NCBI GenBank assembly: GCA_025146925.1
Contig: CP102260.1
Location: 2,582,501-2,646,500 of the forward strand
DNA length: 64,000 nucleotides
Direction: 5' to 3'
Source of the DNA: [Bacteroides] pectinophilus
GTDB taxonomy: Bacteria; Bacillota; Clostridia; Lachnospirales; Lachnospiraceae
Positions 15,814-25,823 of this stretch are shown one piece after another; positions within the stretch are counted from its first letter, which is position 1; each line of letters begins with the position of its first letter. A program made the translations under genes and the position numbers. The notes below the pieces were generated by a model that saw only the letters and a program-made list of their open reading frames with translations, had not been told where the DNA came from and did no database searches.

Positions 15814-16936
15814 TTATTCACGTGCGTCTGCCTTAACAGCCTGCCACTTAAGGTATGCCGTTATAAAAGGATCTATATTGCCATCAAGAACGCTCTGTGC
15901 ATTGCCTACCTCTTCATTCGTTCTGTGATCCTTAACCATTGTATATGGTTGAAGCACATAGCTTCGTATCTGGCTTCCGAAATTAACATCCTTGACATCA
16001 CCACGGATATCAGATGTCTTCTCAGCATTCTCCTGCTTTTTAAGGAGATACAGCTTAGCCTTCAGCATCTGCATGGCTTTATCCTTATTCTGATGCTGTG
16101 AACGCTCATTCTGGCACTGTACAACGATTCCTGTAGGCAGATGTGTTATTCTTATAGCTGATGATGTCTTATTAATATGCTGTCCGCCGGCACCGCTTGA
16201 CCTGTATGTATCAATTCTAAGATCATCATCATTAATCTCAACATCCACATCTTCCTCAATATCAGGCATAACATCACATGATACAAATGATGTCTGACGC
16301 TTACCTGCCGCATTGAACGGAGATATTCTTACAAGTCTGTGGATACCATGTTCTGAGCGGAGATAACCATATGCGTTCTCACCTTCAATCTCAATCGTCA
16401 CAGCCTTAACACCCGCTTCATCGCCTTCAAGATAATCTACTACTTCTGTCTTATATCCCTTAGACTCTGCCCAGCGTGTATACATCCTCATAAGCATCTG
16501 GCACCAGTCGCATGCTTCTGTACCACCGGCTCCCGCATGAAGTGTAAGTATGGCATTATCCCTGTCATACTCGCCTGAAAGAAGCGTTCCGATTCTTAAT
16601 GCATCAAACTTCTTCTCAAATACATTGAACTCTTCTTCAACTTCAGGGACAAGTGACTCATCATTCTCTTCATCAGCCATGGCTATAAGAGTCTCTATGT
16701 CATCCATCCCCTGCTTAAGTTCGTTATATTTTTCGAACGAATCCTTAAGCGACTTAAGCTCCTTCATTGCTTCCTGTGACTTATCTGCATCATCCCAGAA
16801 GCCGGGAGCTTCCATATCAGCTTCTATCTCTTCAATCCTCTTCTGCTTATTAGCGAGGTCAAAGTGAATCCCTGATTTCTTCTAATGGTTTCTTGTAGTT
16901 GGAAAGTTTGAATCTGTACTGATCTAATTCTACCAT
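15814..16936 (-). CDS. prfB: Peptide chain release factor 2 (programmed +1 frameshift)
   Basis: Release factor 2 for UGA and UAA codons. The start is ATG at 16936; 25 codons later the frame meets CTT TGA C (16864-16858) preceded by AGGGA, the classical autoregulatory frameshift site. After a +1 shift, reading continues to 15814, giving about 373 residues. The GGQ motif is seen in SSGAGGQHINKT, and ITHLPTGIVVQCQNERSQHQNK follows. Low RF2 activity favours the frameshift, so the gene senses its own product. This is normal biology, not a mutation. Confidence 0.96.
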
Positions 16937-16968
16937 TATTATCACATCCCTTGTTATATATTTTTTGA

Positions 16969-19536
16969 TTACTTTCTTCCACAACAATTCTTATACTTCT
17001 TACCGCTGCCACATGGACATGGGTCATTAGGATAAATCTTCTTATCCGTTCTTCTTACAGGTCCGCGCACGCTTGTCTCTTCCTCACGGTTAGTTGTGAG
17101 CTTCTCTGTGTTCTCTTCGCGCTCTACCTTGTGCTCTATTCTTACATTCATAAGAAGCCTTACTGTATCTTCTGCAATTCCTTCTGTCATGGCATCAAAC
17201 ATATCATATCCGGCCATCTTATACTCAACCTTAGGATCTCTCTGTCCGTATGCCTGAAGACCAATACCCTGCTTGAGCTGTTCCATATCATCAATATGGT
17301 CTCTCCAGCGTGCGTCAATTACACGAAGCAGAATAACTCTCTCAAGCTCCCTGAGCTGTTCAGCCTCCGGGAACTCTGCTTCCTTACTCTCGTAAAGCTT
17401 AATTGCACGTTCCTTAAGGACATGCTTGAGCTCATCTATAGTCTTAACTGATGCATCAGACTTAACAGGTTCGATAGGAATTACAGGGAGGAGCATCTCA
17501 TTGAGTGACTTGTAATCCCACTCTTCCTGATTATGTTCTCCGCTTATATTAAGGTCCACAGCCTTCTCAACAAAATCTGTTGTCATCTTAATGATAGAGC
17601 TTCTCATGCTCTCACCGTTAAGAACCTTCATTCTCTCGCCGTAGATAATCTCTCGCTGCTCATTCATTACCTGATCATATTCAAGAAGATTACGTCTGAT
17701 ACCATAATTATTAGTCTCAATCTTCTTCTGAGCCTTCTCAATGGCATTAGAGAGCATCTTATGCTCAATCTGCTCGCCTTCCGGTACGCCCATTGCATTG
17801 AACATTCCCATAAGCTTCTCTGATCCAAACAGTCTCATAAGGTCATCTTCAAGTGAAATGTAGAATCTTGACTCACCCGGATCTCCCTGACGTCCTGAAC
17901 GTCCACGGAGCTGGTTATCAATACGTCTTGACTCATGCCTCTCAGTACCGATAATCTTAAGACCTCCGGCTGCTCTTGCCTCATCATCAAGCTTAATATC
18001 CGTACCACGTCCTGCCATATTAGTTGCAATAGTTACCGCCTTATGGCGTCCTGCCTCTGCAACTATCTGTGCCTCAAGCTCATGGTACTTGGCATTAAGT
18101 ACATTATGAGGGATGCCTTTTTTCTTAAGCATCTCACTTAACATCTCTGATGTATCAATTGTAATAGTACCGACAAGTACCGGCTGGCCCTTCTGGTATG
18201 ACTCTATTACCGAGTCTACTACTGCGTTAAACTTCTCTTTCTTAGTCTTATATACAGCGTCTTCGAGATCCACACGCGCAACCGGTTTATTAGTAGGAAT
18301 CTCTACTACGTCCATGTTATAAATCTCTCGGAACTCACGCTCCTCTGTGAGAGCCGTACCTGTCATACCTGCCTTCTTCTCAAACTTATTGAAGAAATTC
18401 TGGAATGTAATGGTTGCATATGTCTTGCTCTCCTGCTGTACCTTAACATGCTCCTTAGCCTCAATCGCCTGATGAAGTCCGTCTGAGAAACGCCTTCCCG
18501 GCATGATACGTCCTGTAAATTCATCTACTATAAGAATCTGTCCGTCTTCACTTACAACATAATCCTTATCTCTGTGCATCAGATTATGTGCACGGAGTGC
18601 GAGAATTATATTATGCTGTATCTCAAGGTTCTCAGGATCTGCATAGTTCTCAAGGTGGAAGAACTTCTCAACCTTGGCTACACCATTAGCCGTAAGATTA
18701 ACAATCTTGTCCTTCTCATTAACAAGGAAATCGCCGTCTTCTTCCTTCATCTCACCCATAAGGGCATCCATCTTGCTAAGCTCACCGTCACCAGTGCCTC
18801 GCTCCATCTGTCTTGCAAGGACGTCACATGCCTCATAAAGCTTAGTTGACTTAGAACCCTGTCCTGAAATAATAAGCGGAGTTCTTGCCTCATCAATAAG
18901 CACCGAATCGACCTCATCAATAACAGCATACTTAAGACCCCTGAGTACAAGCTGTTCCTTATATATAGCCATATTATCACGAAGATAATCGAATCCAAGC
19001 TCATTATTGGTTACATATGTAATATCACATGCATATGCAGCTCTTCTCTCATCCTGTGTGCTGTCATGAAGAACAATACCCACGCTCACACCGAGGAACT
19101 CATGAAGCTGCCCCATCCACTCTGCATCTCGCTTGGCAAGGTAATCATTGACTGTTACAATCATTACGCCCTCACCTGTAAGTGAATTAAGATATGCAGG
19201 CAGTGTGGAAACAAGTGTCTTACCTTCACCGGTTCTCATCTCAGCTATACGTCCCTGATGGAGAATTATACCACCTATAAGCTGTACCCTGTAGTGCTCC
19301 ATTCCAAGCACCCTCTTGCCTGCTGCCCTTACAGTTGCAAATGCTTCCGGAAGTATATCATCAAGTGTCTCTCCCTTGGCAAGTCTCGCCTTAAATTCCT
19401 GTGTCTTAGCTTTAAGCTGCTCATCTGAAAGTGCATCATATTCATCATGCAGAGCCTCAATCTTATCGACTATAGGCGTTATTCTCTTCAGTTCGTGCTC
19501 ACTGTGTGTACCAAATAACTTCTGAACAAATCCCAT
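16969..19536 (-). CDS. secA: Preprotein translocase ATPase SecA
   Basis: An 855-residue SecA, the ATPase that pushes unfolded proteins through SecYEG at the inner face of the membrane. Walker A is in [14 protein letters not shown], the DEAD-type box in [16 protein letters not shown], and GRGTDIKL lies in the second motor domain. The C-terminus has the zinc-binding [15 protein letters not shown] that contacts ribosomes and SecB-like factors. The start at 19536 is set by AAGGAG; upstream in-frame codons reach into the promoter and are rejected. Confidence 0.97.
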   Translation of the reverse strand: MGFVQKLFGTHSEHELKRITPIVDKIEALHDEYDALSDEQLKAKTQEFKARLAKGETLDDILPEAFATVRAAGKRVLGMEHYRVQLIGGIILHQGRIAEMRTGEGKTLVSTLPAYLNSLTGEGVMIVTVNDYLAKRDAEWMGQLHEFLGVSVGIVLHDSTQDERRAAYACDITYVTNNELGFDYLRDNMAIYKEQLVLRGLKYAVIDEVDSVLIDEARTPLIISGQGSKSTKLYEACDVLARQMERGTGDGELSKMDALMGEMKEEDGDFLVNEKDKIVNLTANGVAKVEKFFHLENYADPENLEIQHNIILALRAHNLMHRDKDYVVSEDGQILIVDEFTGRIMPGRRFSDGLHQAIEAKEHVKVQQESKTYATITFQNFFNKFEKKAGMTGTALTEEREFREIYNMDVVEIPTNKPVARVDLEDAVYKTKKEKFNAVVDSVIESYQKGQPVLVGTITIDTSEMLSEMLKKKGIPHNVLNAKYHELEAQIVAEAGRHKAVTIATNMAGRGTDIKLDDEARAAGGLKIIGTERHESRRIDNQLRGRSGRQGDPGESRFYISLEDDLMRLFGSEKLMGMFNAMGVPEGEQIEHKMLSNAIEKAQKKIETNNYGIRRNLLEYDQVMNEQREIIYGERMKVLNGESMRSSIIKMTTDFVEKAVDLNISGEHNQEEWDYKSLNEMLLPVIPIEPVKSDASVKTIDELKHVLKERAIKLYESKEAEFPEAEQLRELERVILLRVIDARWRDHIDDMEQLKQGIGLQAYGQRDPKVEYKMAGYDMFDAMTEGIAEDTVRLLMNVRIEHKVEREENTEKLTTNREEETSVRGPVRRTDKKIYPNDPCPCGSGKKYKNCCGRK

Positions 19537-19593
19537 TGTGAATCTCCTTAAAAATCGTGTAATCTGTGTAATAATTACACTTATACATTCTTG

Positions 19594-19622
19594 ATTGTAA
19601 CACTTTAGCGCCATATTGTCCA
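19594..19622 (-). promoter_or_regulatory. Promoter of secA-prfB
   Basis: On the minus strand TGGACA (19622-19617), a 17-bp spacer and TACAAT (19599-19594) lie 58 bp upstream of the secA start. Confidence 0.55.
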
Positions 19623-19817
19623 CAAGCTTAAGAAATTACATGCTGTTTTTAGCCGTTTATATGCCGCGCATATTTCTTTTAATCCCAAACTGCGTTATTC
19701 CAGCCCCAAACTGCTTTCGTGATAATTGACATTTCTATATGCACAATTTGTACTATATATAAATAATTTTTACATGTTTTTATATAATTTTAATCATATC
19801 TGTGTTGAGGGGATTAA

Positions 19818-20398
19818 ATGAAAAAGATACTTATAATTGATAATAAAAAAGAACAGGTTGCCGCGCTGGGCAGAATTGTATCAGAATATTATATTACGCC
19901 ATCAGAATACTGCATATATACATACGATAACAGCATCAGCAGACTCAGGAGTATAATTCCATAATCATCAATGATATCCATTGCTATGGAGTAATCTCCT
20001 CTCCTTACCAGCCGGAGGATATCAACAAACTTCTTTATTCAATCAGCACATTATTTCCAGAGCATTACAAATCACTTATCTTTAAGGATTTGTATGGTGT
20101 GAATCTGCACATAAATTTTCAGGAGATTCTTTATATAGAAAATCACAATCACACTATGTATATTCACACTATCAATGATGACACCCACCTGACAAAGGCT
20201 TACTCTTTGACAACTCTCTCTGAAGAGCTTGATAATGACTTTATACGCTGCCACAAAAAATATATCGTTGCCCTCAGGCAGATACAGGCTTATGATAAAG
20301 CTACTGCCATGATAAAATTAGGCAATGTTTATCTGCCTGTAGGCAGAACATTTATGCATGATTTTGAGAAGCGCTTTCTTCCTCGCCGGACATTCTGA
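19818..20398 (+). pseudogene. Frameshifted LytTR-family response regulator
   Basis: GAGGGG precedes an ATG at 19818. The first 48 codons give MKKILIIDNKKEQVAAL, a receiver-type N-terminus, and then reach a stop at 19962-19964. Adding one base near 19945-19960 joins the frame that continues through YNSIIINDIHCYGVISS and a complete LytTR DNA-binding domain (INFQEILYIENHNHTMYIHT, FIRCHKKYIVALRQI, LPVGRTFMHDFEKRF) to 20398. The whole would be about 193 residues. Either the gene is inactivated by a 1-bp deletion or the sequence has an error; the LytTR part could still be made alone from an ATG at 20090. Its end overlaps the convergent gene by 47 bp. Confidence 0.7.
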
Positions 20399-21428
20399 TG
20401 AGTTCGTCTATTATTGCAAAACATTCCTCATACTGTTTCTGCATTCCTGCTTCGTAATACTGCTGTGCACGCATCTTAAAAAAATCTATACAGTTCATCT
20501 GTACCGTATCTCCCATCAGTATGTCAGCAACATCAGCACACCCTCCGAGATAGTTATTCCAGCTGTCGCGTATTCTGTTCCATACGCTTGGCGCACGATG
20601 GTTCTCATAATGCTCCGCATAGACTTCATTGTAATCACATGCCTTCAGCAGATGCAGCATGCTCATATCTGCCGGCTTGGTTGTGTATTGTATATCCGTA
20701 TAGCTAATTCTGCCCTTACCTGCATTTCCACGGTAATATGAATTAAATCGGAGCCCCTGTCCATTAATATACATCTCTTTAGTATAATCAAGATTAAGAT
20801 TAGAGCACTCAAGCACTTCTCTCATTCTGCCCCATTCCAAAGCTCCAACCGTATCCTGCGTACTCATCTGTCCGTTTGAAATTCTGATAAGCTTATCCAA
20901 AGCATCGCAATAGTCACACATCTCACTTACAACGCCTCTAAAATCAACCGTAATATCTTTGCATTGCTCTATTACTTCCGGACCTGTGCCCGCCTGATTA
21001 AGAAGCTTATACAGATATCTGCTTGCCCCTGCAAGATATCCGTCATACTCGGCAAGCACTCCTTCATTGGTTATTCTAAACGTAATATCCTTAGTCATGC
21101 CAATACCCTCCAGTGGCAGCTTGGCAGTAAATGTCATGCCGGGCAGCAGGGTTACAGAATTCTCATGCTGCGCAAGCAGACGTTCTCTCGTCACGGCAGC
21201 ATATGTTGTCATCTGAGATTCTGACAATATAATTTCATCGACATTACTTTTATCCAACATATTCATGTATTGTCTGTCATCGTCCGTTACAGGCACATAA
21301 TATTCTCCCTCATACTCATAGCAATCTGTTGTAGTTAATTTTGTCAAATCAGCCTTGTTTGCCTCAGTATGTGTCGGAATATAATTATTGAAAATTCTGT
21401 TATCCCCTACCATTGTTATACCTGACAT
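20352..21428 (-). CDS. Tandem paralogue 3 of an unknown protein family
   Basis: A 358-residue protein with no signal peptide or membrane segment. I do not recognise the family. It is highly similar to the next two genes: the N-terminal MSGITMVG(D/N)NRIFNNY, a central block (LLPGMTFTAKLPLEGIGMTKD) and a C-terminal block (HRAPSVWNRIRDSWNNYLGG) are nearly identical. Variation concentrates at about residues 38-72 and 185-245 and at the tail. The end has helical, Tyr/Gln-rich character (KMRAQQYYEAGMQKQYEEC). GAGGAGGAAGCT precedes the ATG as in its paralogues. It is last in the four-gene run starting at 24482. Confidence 0.75.
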   Translation of the reverse strand: MSGITMVGDNRIFNNYIPTHTEANKADLTKLTTTDCYEYEGEYYVPVTDDDRQYMNMLDKSNVDEIILSESQMTTYAAVTRERLLAQHENSVTLLPGMTFTAKLPLEGIGMTKDITFRITNEGVLAEYDGYLAGASRYLYKLLNQAGTGPEVIEQCKDITVDFRGVVSEMCDYCDALDKLIRISNGQMSTQDTVGALEWGRMREVLECSNLNLDYTKEMYINGQGLRFNSYYRGNAGKGRISYTDIQYTTKPADMSMLHLLKACDYNEVYAEHYENHRAPSVWNRIRDSWNNYLGGCADVADILMGDTVQMNCIDFFKMRAQQYYEAGMQKQYEECFAIIDELIRMSGEEESASQNHA

Positions 21429-21438
21429 AGCTTCCTCC

Positions 21439-22527
21439 TCAATCCTTGGTATCAGTCATATTCTTTAGAGGAACATCTTCGTCCTCACCGGACATCCTGA
21501 TAAGTTCGTCTATTATTGAAAAGCATTCCTCATACTGCTTCTGCATTCCTGCCTCATAATACTGCTGCGCGCGCATTTTAAAGAAGTCTATGCAGTTCAT
21601 CTGTACTGTGTCCCCCGCAAGTATGCCAGCGATATCAGCACACCCTCCGAGATAGTTATTCCAGCTGTCGCGTATTCTGTTCCATACGCTTGGCGCACGA
21701 TGGTTCTCATAATGCTCCGCATAGACTTCATTGTAATCACATGCCTTCAGCAGATGCAGCATGCTCATATCTGCTGGCTTGGTTGTGTATTGGATGTCGG
21801 AATAACAAACCCTATTATCAAAATATTGAGAATAATAAGAGTTAAACTGAAGTCCCTGACCATTAACAAACATCTCCTTACTGCCGTCCACATTCAGATC
21901 AGAACAATCCAGCACCTCTTTCATATACAACCACTCTCTTGGACTAGTAGTATTCTCAGGGCTCATCTGACCATTAGATATCCTTATCAGTTTATCGATT
22001 GCGTCACAATATGTACACATATCAATTATAACACCTCTGAAATCAACCGTAATATCTTTGCATTGCTCTATTACTTCCGGGCCTGTACCTGCCTGATTAA
22101 GAAGCTTATACAGATATCTGCTTGCCCCTGCAAGATATCCGTCATACTCTGCAAGTACTCCTTCATTGGTTATTCTAAACGTAATATCCTTAGTCATGCC
22201 AATCCCCTCCAGTGGCAGCTTGGCAGTAAATGTCATGCCGGGCAGCAGGGTTACAGAATTCTCATGCTGTGCAAGCAGACGTTCTCTCGTCACGGCAGCA
22301 TATGTTGTCATCTGAAAATCAGATTCTATGTATACCGGTTGATTATACTTGCATGCAATGTCCATATAGCGCCTGTCATCGTCTGTTACCGGCACATAAT
22401 ATTCTCCCTCATATATGTAGCAATCTGTTGTAGTTAATTTTGTCAAATCAGCCTTGTTTGCTTCCGTATGTGTCGGAATATAATTATTGAAAATTCTGTT
22501 GTCCCCTACCATTGTTATACCTGACAT
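21439..22527 (-). CDS. Tandem paralogue 2 of an unknown protein family
   Basis: A 362-residue cytoplasmic-looking protein closely related to its two neighbours and 10 bp from each. It shares the LPLEGIGMTKD and CKDITVDFRGV segments with the gene on its left but the tail EDVPLKNMTD and the block DTVQMNCIDFF context with the gene on its right. It has its own variants at about residues 55-70 (CKYNQPVYIESDF) and 185-240 (MSPENTTSPREW, FVNGQGLQFNSYYSQYF). Function unknown. The mixed pattern of shared and private segments points to gene conversion after duplication. Confidence 0.75.
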   Translation of the reverse strand: MSGITMVGDNRIFNNYIPTHTEANKADLTKLTTTDCYIYEGEYYVPVTDDDRRYMDIACKYNQPVYIESDFQMTTYAAVTRERLLAQHENSVTLLPGMTFTAKLPLEGIGMTKDITFRITNEGVLAEYDGYLAGASRYLYKLLNQAGTGPEVIEQCKDITVDFRGVIIDMCTYCDAIDKLIRISNGQMSPENTTSPREWLYMKEVLDCSDLNVDGSKEMFVNGQGLQFNSYYSQYFDNRVCYSDIQYTTKPADMSMLHLLKACDYNEVYAEHYENHRAPSVWNRIRDSWNNYLGGCADIAGILAGDTVQMNCIDFFKMRAQQYYEAGMQKQYEECFSIIDELIRMSGEDEDVPLKNMTDTKD

Positions 22528-22537
22528 AGCTTCCTCC

Positions 22538-23629
22538 TCAATCCTTGTTATCAGTCATATTCTTTAGAGGAACATCTTCTTCCTCACCGGACATCCTGAT
22601 AAGCTCGTCTATTATCGAAAAACATTCCTCATACTGCTTCTGCATTCCTGCCTCATAATACTGCTGTGCGCGCATTTTAAAGAAGTCTATGCAGTTCATC
22701 TGTACTGTGTCCCCCGCAAGTATGTCAGCGATATCAGCACACCCTCCGAGATAGTTATTCCAGCTGTCGCGTATTCTGTTCCATACGCTTGGCGCACGAT
22801 GGTTCTCATAATGCTCCGCATAGACTTCATTGTAATCACATGCCTTCAGCAGATGCAGCATGCTCATATCTGCCGGCTTGGTTGTGTATTGGACGTCGGA
22901 ATAACTCATTCCTACCTTACCGCCATTCTCCCAATAATACGAATTAAATCTAAGCCCCTGTCCATTAATATACATTTCTTTAGTATAATCAAGATTAAGA
23001 CTTGAACCTTCAAGAGCTTCTTTCATTAAGTTCCATTCCAAAGCACCAACCGTATCCTGCGTACTCATCTGTCCGTTTGAAATTCTGATAAGCTTATCCA
23101 AAGCATCGCAATAGTCACACATTACATTTATAACATTCCTAAAGTCACATGTAACATCTTTGCATTGCTCTATTACTTCCGGGCCTGTCCCCGCCTGATT
23201 AAGAAGCTTATACAGATATCTGCTTGCCCCTGCAAGATATCCGTCATACTCTGCAAGTACTCCTTCATTGGTTATTCTAAACGTAATATCCTTAGTCAGT
23301 CCCATATCATCCACCGGCAGCTTAGCAGTAAATGTCATGCCGGGCAGCAGGGTTACAGAATTCTCATGCTGTGCAAGCAGACGTTCTCTCGTCACGGCAG
23401 CATATGTTGTCATCTGAGATTCTGACAATATAAATGCGTCAACATCAAGTTTATCCATCATATCAAGATATCTTCTGTCATCGTCAGTCACGGGTATATA
23501 ATATTTTCCACCATACTCATAGCAATCAGTTGCACTAATCTTCGTAATATCAGCTTCATTTGCCTCCGTATGTGTCGGAACATAATTATTGAAAATTCTG
23601 TTATTCCCTACCATTGTTATCCCTGACAT
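22538..23629 (-). CDS. Tandem paralogue 1 of an unknown protein family
   Basis: A 363-residue protein, first of three near-identical copies. It differs most at the N-terminus (ANEADITKISATDCYEYGG) and in KLPVDDMGLTKD and CKDVTCDFRNVINV; the rest is almost the same as its paralogues. No known motif is seen. The copy is 24 bp downstream of the secreted protein gene, with the same GAGGAGGAAGCT ribosome binding region as the others, so the four genes look like one operon. A role with the secreted protein is inferred only from this arrangement. Confidence 0.75.
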   Translation of the reverse strand: MSGITMVGNNRIFNNYVPTHTEANEADITKISATDCYEYGGKYYIPVTDDDRRYLDMMDKLDVDAFILSESQMTTYAAVTRERLLAQHENSVTLLPGMTFTAKLPVDDMGLTKDITFRITNEGVLAEYDGYLAGASRYLYKLLNQAGTGPEVIEQCKDVTCDFRNVINVMCDYCDALDKLIRISNGQMSTQDTVGALEWNLMKEALEGSSLNLDYTKEMYINGQGLRFNSYYWENGGKVGMSYSDVQYTTKPADMSMLHLLKACDYNEVYAEHYENHRAPSVWNRIRDSWNNYLGGCADIADILAGDTVQMNCIDFFKMRAQQYYEAGMQKQYEECFSIIDELIRMSGEEEDVPLKNMTDNKD

Positions 23630-23652
23630 AGCTTCCTCCTCAATCCTAGATA

Positions 23653-24482
23653 TCAGTCATATGGATATATATAATCCAATACCGCGTTAAAATCATATGT
23701 TGATGTTCCCGTTGTAACATTCTTCGCAACGAAGTCTACTCTGAGTAACGGCTGATACATAGGTTCTTTGCTATTCTTTATCTCTGTATAGCTAACATTG
23801 TTAAGCTTTATCTCCGTCTCATCACTCAGTGTCATCTTCATTGTCGGTTCATTGCATGTATTATTGCATGCTCTCTTATCAAGATTTGCTCTTACTCCGA
23901 CAAGAATTGCACCATCAGGCAGAGCCTCTCCGCGCACTGTCTTGGTTACAGAATACGCCTTTCTCATTGCAACTGTTGTTGTATAATTACTGTTATTGGT
24001 AAATCTTATAAGATCTCCTATTGCAACACTGCCTCCCTTATATCCTATCTGATATGTTATAGTAAATGCAGCATTGCTTCCTGTACTTCCTGTCTTATTC
24101 TCTACAGTAACCGTATATTCTCCCGATGCACATGTAGTTCCTATTTCATTTACACATGTTTCATTACCACCTTTTCCAAGTGCATCTGATGTATATGTAG
24201 CATTAAGTTTATCTACTTTTAATTTTATATCGGCATCATCCGATACATTCTTAACACATACTTTCCAGCCAAATGTAGATCTTGCCATCGATTCACTAAG
24301 GTTGAACGTATATGTCTTTACCTCATTGGCATACGAGAAGCTGTCATTCACAGGCTGATTATATACCAGTTCTGTAGGTGTGGCACTTTCCGCTGCCTGT
24401 ACATCCTTTGGCAGGCATACCATTGATGCCACCATCATTGCTGCTGCCAGAATACCGCTCATTACCTTTTGTACTTAACCAT
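23653..24482 (-). pseudogene. Secreted protein with signal peptide broken by a 1-bp deletion
   Basis: GGAGG sits at the proper distance before an ATG at 24482, but that frame stops after six codons (MVKYKR). The long frame begins at an ATG at 24462 that lacks a ribosome binding site and overlaps the stop as TAATG. One extra A in the A4 run (24467-24470) would give MVKYKKVMSGILAAAMMVAS, with a positively charged start and cleavage near VQA-AES: a complete signal peptide. The mature part, about 245 residues, is Thr/Asn-rich and strand-rich, with a few cysteines. Either a frameshift, slippage-controlled expression, reinitiation at TAATG, or a sequence error. Confidence 0.6.
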
Positions 24483-24488
24483 ATTAAT

Positions 24489-24576
24489 CCTCCATTCCGC
24501 AGGCACAAAGTGCCGGAGGAATCGCGAGCCAAATGTCAGATTTAGCTCTGCGATAGATGCTATTTGCGGTGCCTGC
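24489..24576 (-). promoter_or_regulatory. Structured leader element, copy A
   Basis: On the minus strand an 8-bp stem GCAGGCAC / GTGCCTGC (24576-24569 with 24506-24499) encloses an inner AUCGC...GCGAU hairpin and runs into GGAATGGAGG, the ribosome binding site of the secreted protein gene. A second copy with about 89 percent identity over about 97 nt lies at 27757-27843 before an unrelated gene. Confidence 0.6.
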
Positions 24577-24682
24577 ATATGGTATTGTAAATACAATATA
24601 AAACATTTAGCCTGACATGCGTTTATATAGTCCTGAATGCATGGAATATTCTGTAAAAATATATTTTATACGTCAAGTGTGC

Positions 24683-24734
24683 AAAAAAACTGCCGCCCAA
24701 TGGACATCTTACGATATATCCATAAGGGCGGCAG
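24683..24734 (-). terminator. Intrinsic terminator of hpf
   Basis: CTGCCGCCC (24690-24698) pairs with GGGCGGCAG (24726-24734); on the minus strand the stem is followed by seven T (24689-24683). It lies 70 bp after the hpf stop. Confidence 0.85.
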
Positions 24735-24803
24735 CCTCTGATTCTTATTATTAATCCCTAATTATTATTTAATTGTTCATACCGAATTGCAATTATATGT
24801 TAA

Positions 24804-25334
24804 TTAATACTCCGGCTCAATGAGACCATATGTATTGCCTTTTCTCTTGTAGACGACATTAATCTGCTCTGTCTCTGAATTAAAGAATACATAGAAGCTG
24901 TGTCCGAGAAGCTCCATCTGTACGCATGCTTCTTCAGGATCCATAGGCTTAACATCGAATCTCTTGGTACGGATAATCTTAACATCCGCATCATCATCCA
25001 CATATTCCTTATCTATATATTCCTGAGCAAATGCTGCTGCATCCTGCTGCTTGTCAATCAGCTTATTCTTATACTTCTTAAGCTGTCTCTCAATTACCTC
25101 TTCTACGAGGTCAATTGATACATACATATCGTTGCTTACCTGCTCTGAACGGATTATGCTTCCCTTAACAGGTATTGTTACCTCTATCTTCTGTCTCTCC
25201 TTCTCAACGCTTAATGTTACTTTGACTTCTGTATCAGGTGCAAAGAACCTGTCCAACTTACCGAGCTTCTCCTCTACAGCTTCCTTAAGTCCATCTGTTA
25301 CCTCGATATTTCTTCCTACTATTACGAATCGCAT
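24804..25334 (-). CDS. hpf: Ribosome hibernation-promoting factor, long form
   Basis: A 176-residue long HPF that dimerises 70S ribosomes to 100S in stationary phase. The N-terminal RaiA/YfiA domain (MRFVIVGRNIEVTDGLKEAVEEKLGKLDRFF) is followed by a linker and the C-terminal dimerisation domain (VDVKPMDPEEACVQMELLGHSFYVFFN-type block). The start at 25334 has AAGGAG nine bases upstream; the ATG at 25343 is adjacent to the ribosome binding site and is rejected. It is monocistronic, with its own promoter and terminator. Confidence 0.95.
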   Translation of the reverse strand: MRFVIVGRNIEVTDGLKEAVEEKLGKLDRFFAPDTEVKVTLSVEKERQKIEVTIPVKGSIIRSEQVSNDMYVSIDLVEEVIERQLKKYKNKLIDKQQDAAAFAQEYIDKEYVDDDADVKIIRTKRFDVKPMDPEEACVQMELLGHSFYVFFNSETEQINVVYKRKGNTYGLIEPEY

Positions 25335-25373
25335 GATGTCCATCTCCTTTACCAGTAGATTTTACTTGAATTT

Positions 25374-25401
25374 ATTATAACACAATTAACAAAAATAACA
25401 A
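25374..25401 (-). promoter_or_regulatory. Promoter of hpf
   Basis: TTGTTA (25401-25396), a 16-bp spacer and TATAAT (25379-25374) on the minus strand lie about 40 bp upstream of the start. Confidence 0.6.
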
Positions 25402-25556
25402 GCTTTTTTCAATCAATTTATCGTTTTTGTCATTTTCGACAGGCATTTTATTGTAAATGTTGTGTCAAGTCTAAATTTGTTTTTTATTGTCATTTTATGT
25501 ATTTTTTACATATTACACAAAACTAATGTTTGTTTTTTGTCTCAAAAATTCACCTC

Positions 25557-25687
25557 AATCCACAGCATTTTTTTGTGGATAAAGTGGATAACTTAGTGCA
25601 TAACTATTTTATAGCGTAAATATCGCACTTTTCAAGGGTGTTTTTTGTGGATAACTTGGTGACTTCTTTGGATAACTTTGTGCATTT
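25557..25687 (+). other. AT-rich DnaA-box cluster
   Basis: In the 490-bp gene-free stretch between hpf and the SDR gene, two exact DnaA boxes TGTGGATAA (25574-25582, 25646-25654) and near matches AGTGGATAA (25583-25591), AGTGCATAA (25595-25603) and TTTGGATAA (25667-25675) all point the same way. A further reverse-strand near match lies at 25557-25565. The flanks are very AT-rich with T-runs. No dnaA or dnaN is near and gene direction does not change here, so this is more likely a DnaA-binding regulatory site than the main origin. Confidence 0.6.
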
Positions 25688-25823
25688 GTAAACAGTGCAA
25701 AAAATTAGCGCTTTTTTTTGGGTATGATGCACAATATTACAAAAGTCAACACTATATGACAAATATAAATTTTCTAATAATTCATGTATATATTCTGAAA
25801 AATCAGGATAATCAGGCCGGCAG

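Noticed and set aside
15814-16936. prfB as a broken gene
   Set aside because: The stop in CTT TGA C with an AGGGA site upstream is the known autoregulatory frameshift of release factor 2.
24489-24576. Cyclic-di-GMP riboswitch in the leader
   Set aside because: The conserved GCAAACC, GAAA and GACGCAAAGCC blocks of class I are missing, and the fold differs.
25557-25687. Main chromosomal origin of replication
   Set aside because: DnaA boxes are present, but dnaA, dnaN, recF and gyrB are absent and gene direction does not switch. Only a whole-genome GC-skew plot could change this.
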